This document shows positions 21,695 to 22,235 of a DNA stretch of 22,235 bases, piece after piece. Position numbers and translations under genes: made by a program. A model generated the notes under the pieces. The model made no database searches. It was not told where the DNA came from and was given only the letters and a program-made list of their open reading frames with translations. How positions within the stretch are numbered: position 1 is the first letter of the stretch; each line of letters begins with the position of its first letter. Source of the DNA: an uncultured Chloroflexota bacterium (GTDB taxonomy: Bacteria; Chloroflexota; Dehalococcoidia; Lucifugimonadales; CAJWER01); contig CAJWER010000016.1 in the NCBI GenBank assembly GCA_913030785.1, forward strand, positions 1 to 22,235. The letters are read 5' to 3'.

Positions 21695-22235
21695 ATGAAC
21701 AAACTCATTCTCGTGAGGCACTCAGAGTCGAAGGTCGAGCCAGTAGTTTCCGCCAATCGGTGGCGTCTCTCTGCTCGCGGTAGGGACCGATGTATCGGAC
21801 TGTCACAACGTCTTGCAGTCCAAGGTCCGGACATCATGCTGTCTAGCACCGAGCCAAAGGCCCGCGAGACGGATGAGATTGCGGCTGATCGCCTTGGGGT
21901 CCCTGTGGCCGTCGTTGAGGGACTACATGAGCATGAGAGAAAGTCTGTTCCATATGGCGAGTGCGCAGGATTTCAGGGACGCCGTGGAGGGATTGTTCGC
22001 CAGACCCGAGGAGCTAGTCTATGGCGAGGAGACAGCCGATCACGCGAGCGAGAGATTTGGGGTAACGAGCAGATCCGTGTTAGAGGACCATCAGGAAGCG
22101 AACATCGCTGTCGTAGCCCACGGCACGGTGATATCCCTATTCGTCGCGGCCGTTGCGGGGATAGACGCGCTAGCCTTGTAGGAGAGAATCGGAATGCCTT
22201 CCTACATTGTGCTGAGTCGGCCCGGATTTGAACTG
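21695..22235 (+). pseudogene. Histidine phosphatase (phosphoglycerate-mutase-like), frameshifted and with an in-frame TAG, running off the window
   Basis: From ATG at 21695 the frame gives MNKLILVRHSESK with the catalytic RHG-like RHS motif, RWRLSARGRDRC, and LSSTEPKARETDEIAADRLG up to LHEHERKSVPY. Near 21950-21956 the reading moves to another frame, which continues as MASAQDFRDAVEGLFARP, EELVYGEETADHASERF and NIAVVAHGTVISLFVAAVAG, including the second catalytic His (VAHG). Loss of an AT from the ATAT stretch, or one added base, explains the shift. In that second frame a TAG at 22179-22181 interrupts ALAL-stop-ERIGMPSYIVLSRPGFEL, where family members have LW. The coding sense resumes to the window edge. 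Two lesions in one gene suggest decay, although poor local sequence quality is possible. Confidence 0.7.

Noticed and set aside
18721..22181. Genome-wide reassignment of TAG to a sense codon
   Set aside because: TAG ends gatB, hemC, hemB, ahbAB and ybjQ at the positions expected from their families.

Overview
This is a GC-rich bacterial chromosomal segment of mostly conserved housekeeping genes, tightly packed with short gaps and 4-nt start/stop overlaps, and a more eroded accessory flank at the right end. The gene content and style (fused siroheme decarboxylase heading a heme/siroheme operon, YvcK-like protein with an N-terminal membrane anchor between GatB and SecG, frequent GTG/TTG starts) fit Chloroflexota, perhaps the Dehalococcoidia/SAR202 side. 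That placement is inference from protein style, not from a marker gene. No rRNA, tRNA, CRISPR array, transposase or integrase was seen.

Layout. 1-91 holds the 3' end of an unidentified + strand gene. 97-1257 (-) is an anchored alpha/beta hydrolase with a cysteine nucleophile, diverging from 1355-6546 (+): ispD, ispF, cysS and an MMPL/RND-type exporter. 6555-8161 (-) carries ybjQ, a frameshifted two-helix membrane protein and a SAM hydrolase-type (DUF62) enzyme. 8315-11341 (-) is gatB-yvcK-secG, followed upstream by pcm (11418-12047, -), which appears to use a CTG start. 12048-12354 has no gene but contains overlapping divergent -10 elements and a hairpin-rich leader in front of the heme operon.

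12355-17691 (+) is a five-gene tetrapyrrole operon: fused siroheme decarboxylase (ahbAB-like), precorrin-2 dehydrogenase/ferrochelatase (met8/cysG N-domain type), hemC, a cobA-hemD fusion and hemB. Read as a pathway it runs from 5-aminolevulinate (hemB, hemC, hemD) through uroporphyrinogen III methylation (cobA) and oxidation/iron insertion (met8) to siroheme, then to didecarboxysiroheme. That is the front half of the siroheme-dependent route to heme b (or heme d1); the later radical-SAM enzymes are not in the window.

17846-20066 (-) holds an S26 signal-peptidase-like protein without a clear anchor, a DUF402 gene broken by an in-frame TAG, and a LysR regulator also broken by an in-frame TAG. 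20183-20734 (+) is a Yip1-like membrane protein, 20794-21630 (-) a TatD-type hydrolase, and 21695-22235 (+) a histidine phosphatase with a frameshift and a TAG where a tryptophan is expected, running off the window end.

The two most notable signals are the structured leader of the heme operon and the set of disruptions (three in-frame TAG codons, two frameshifts) confined to dispensable genes while all core genes stay open.
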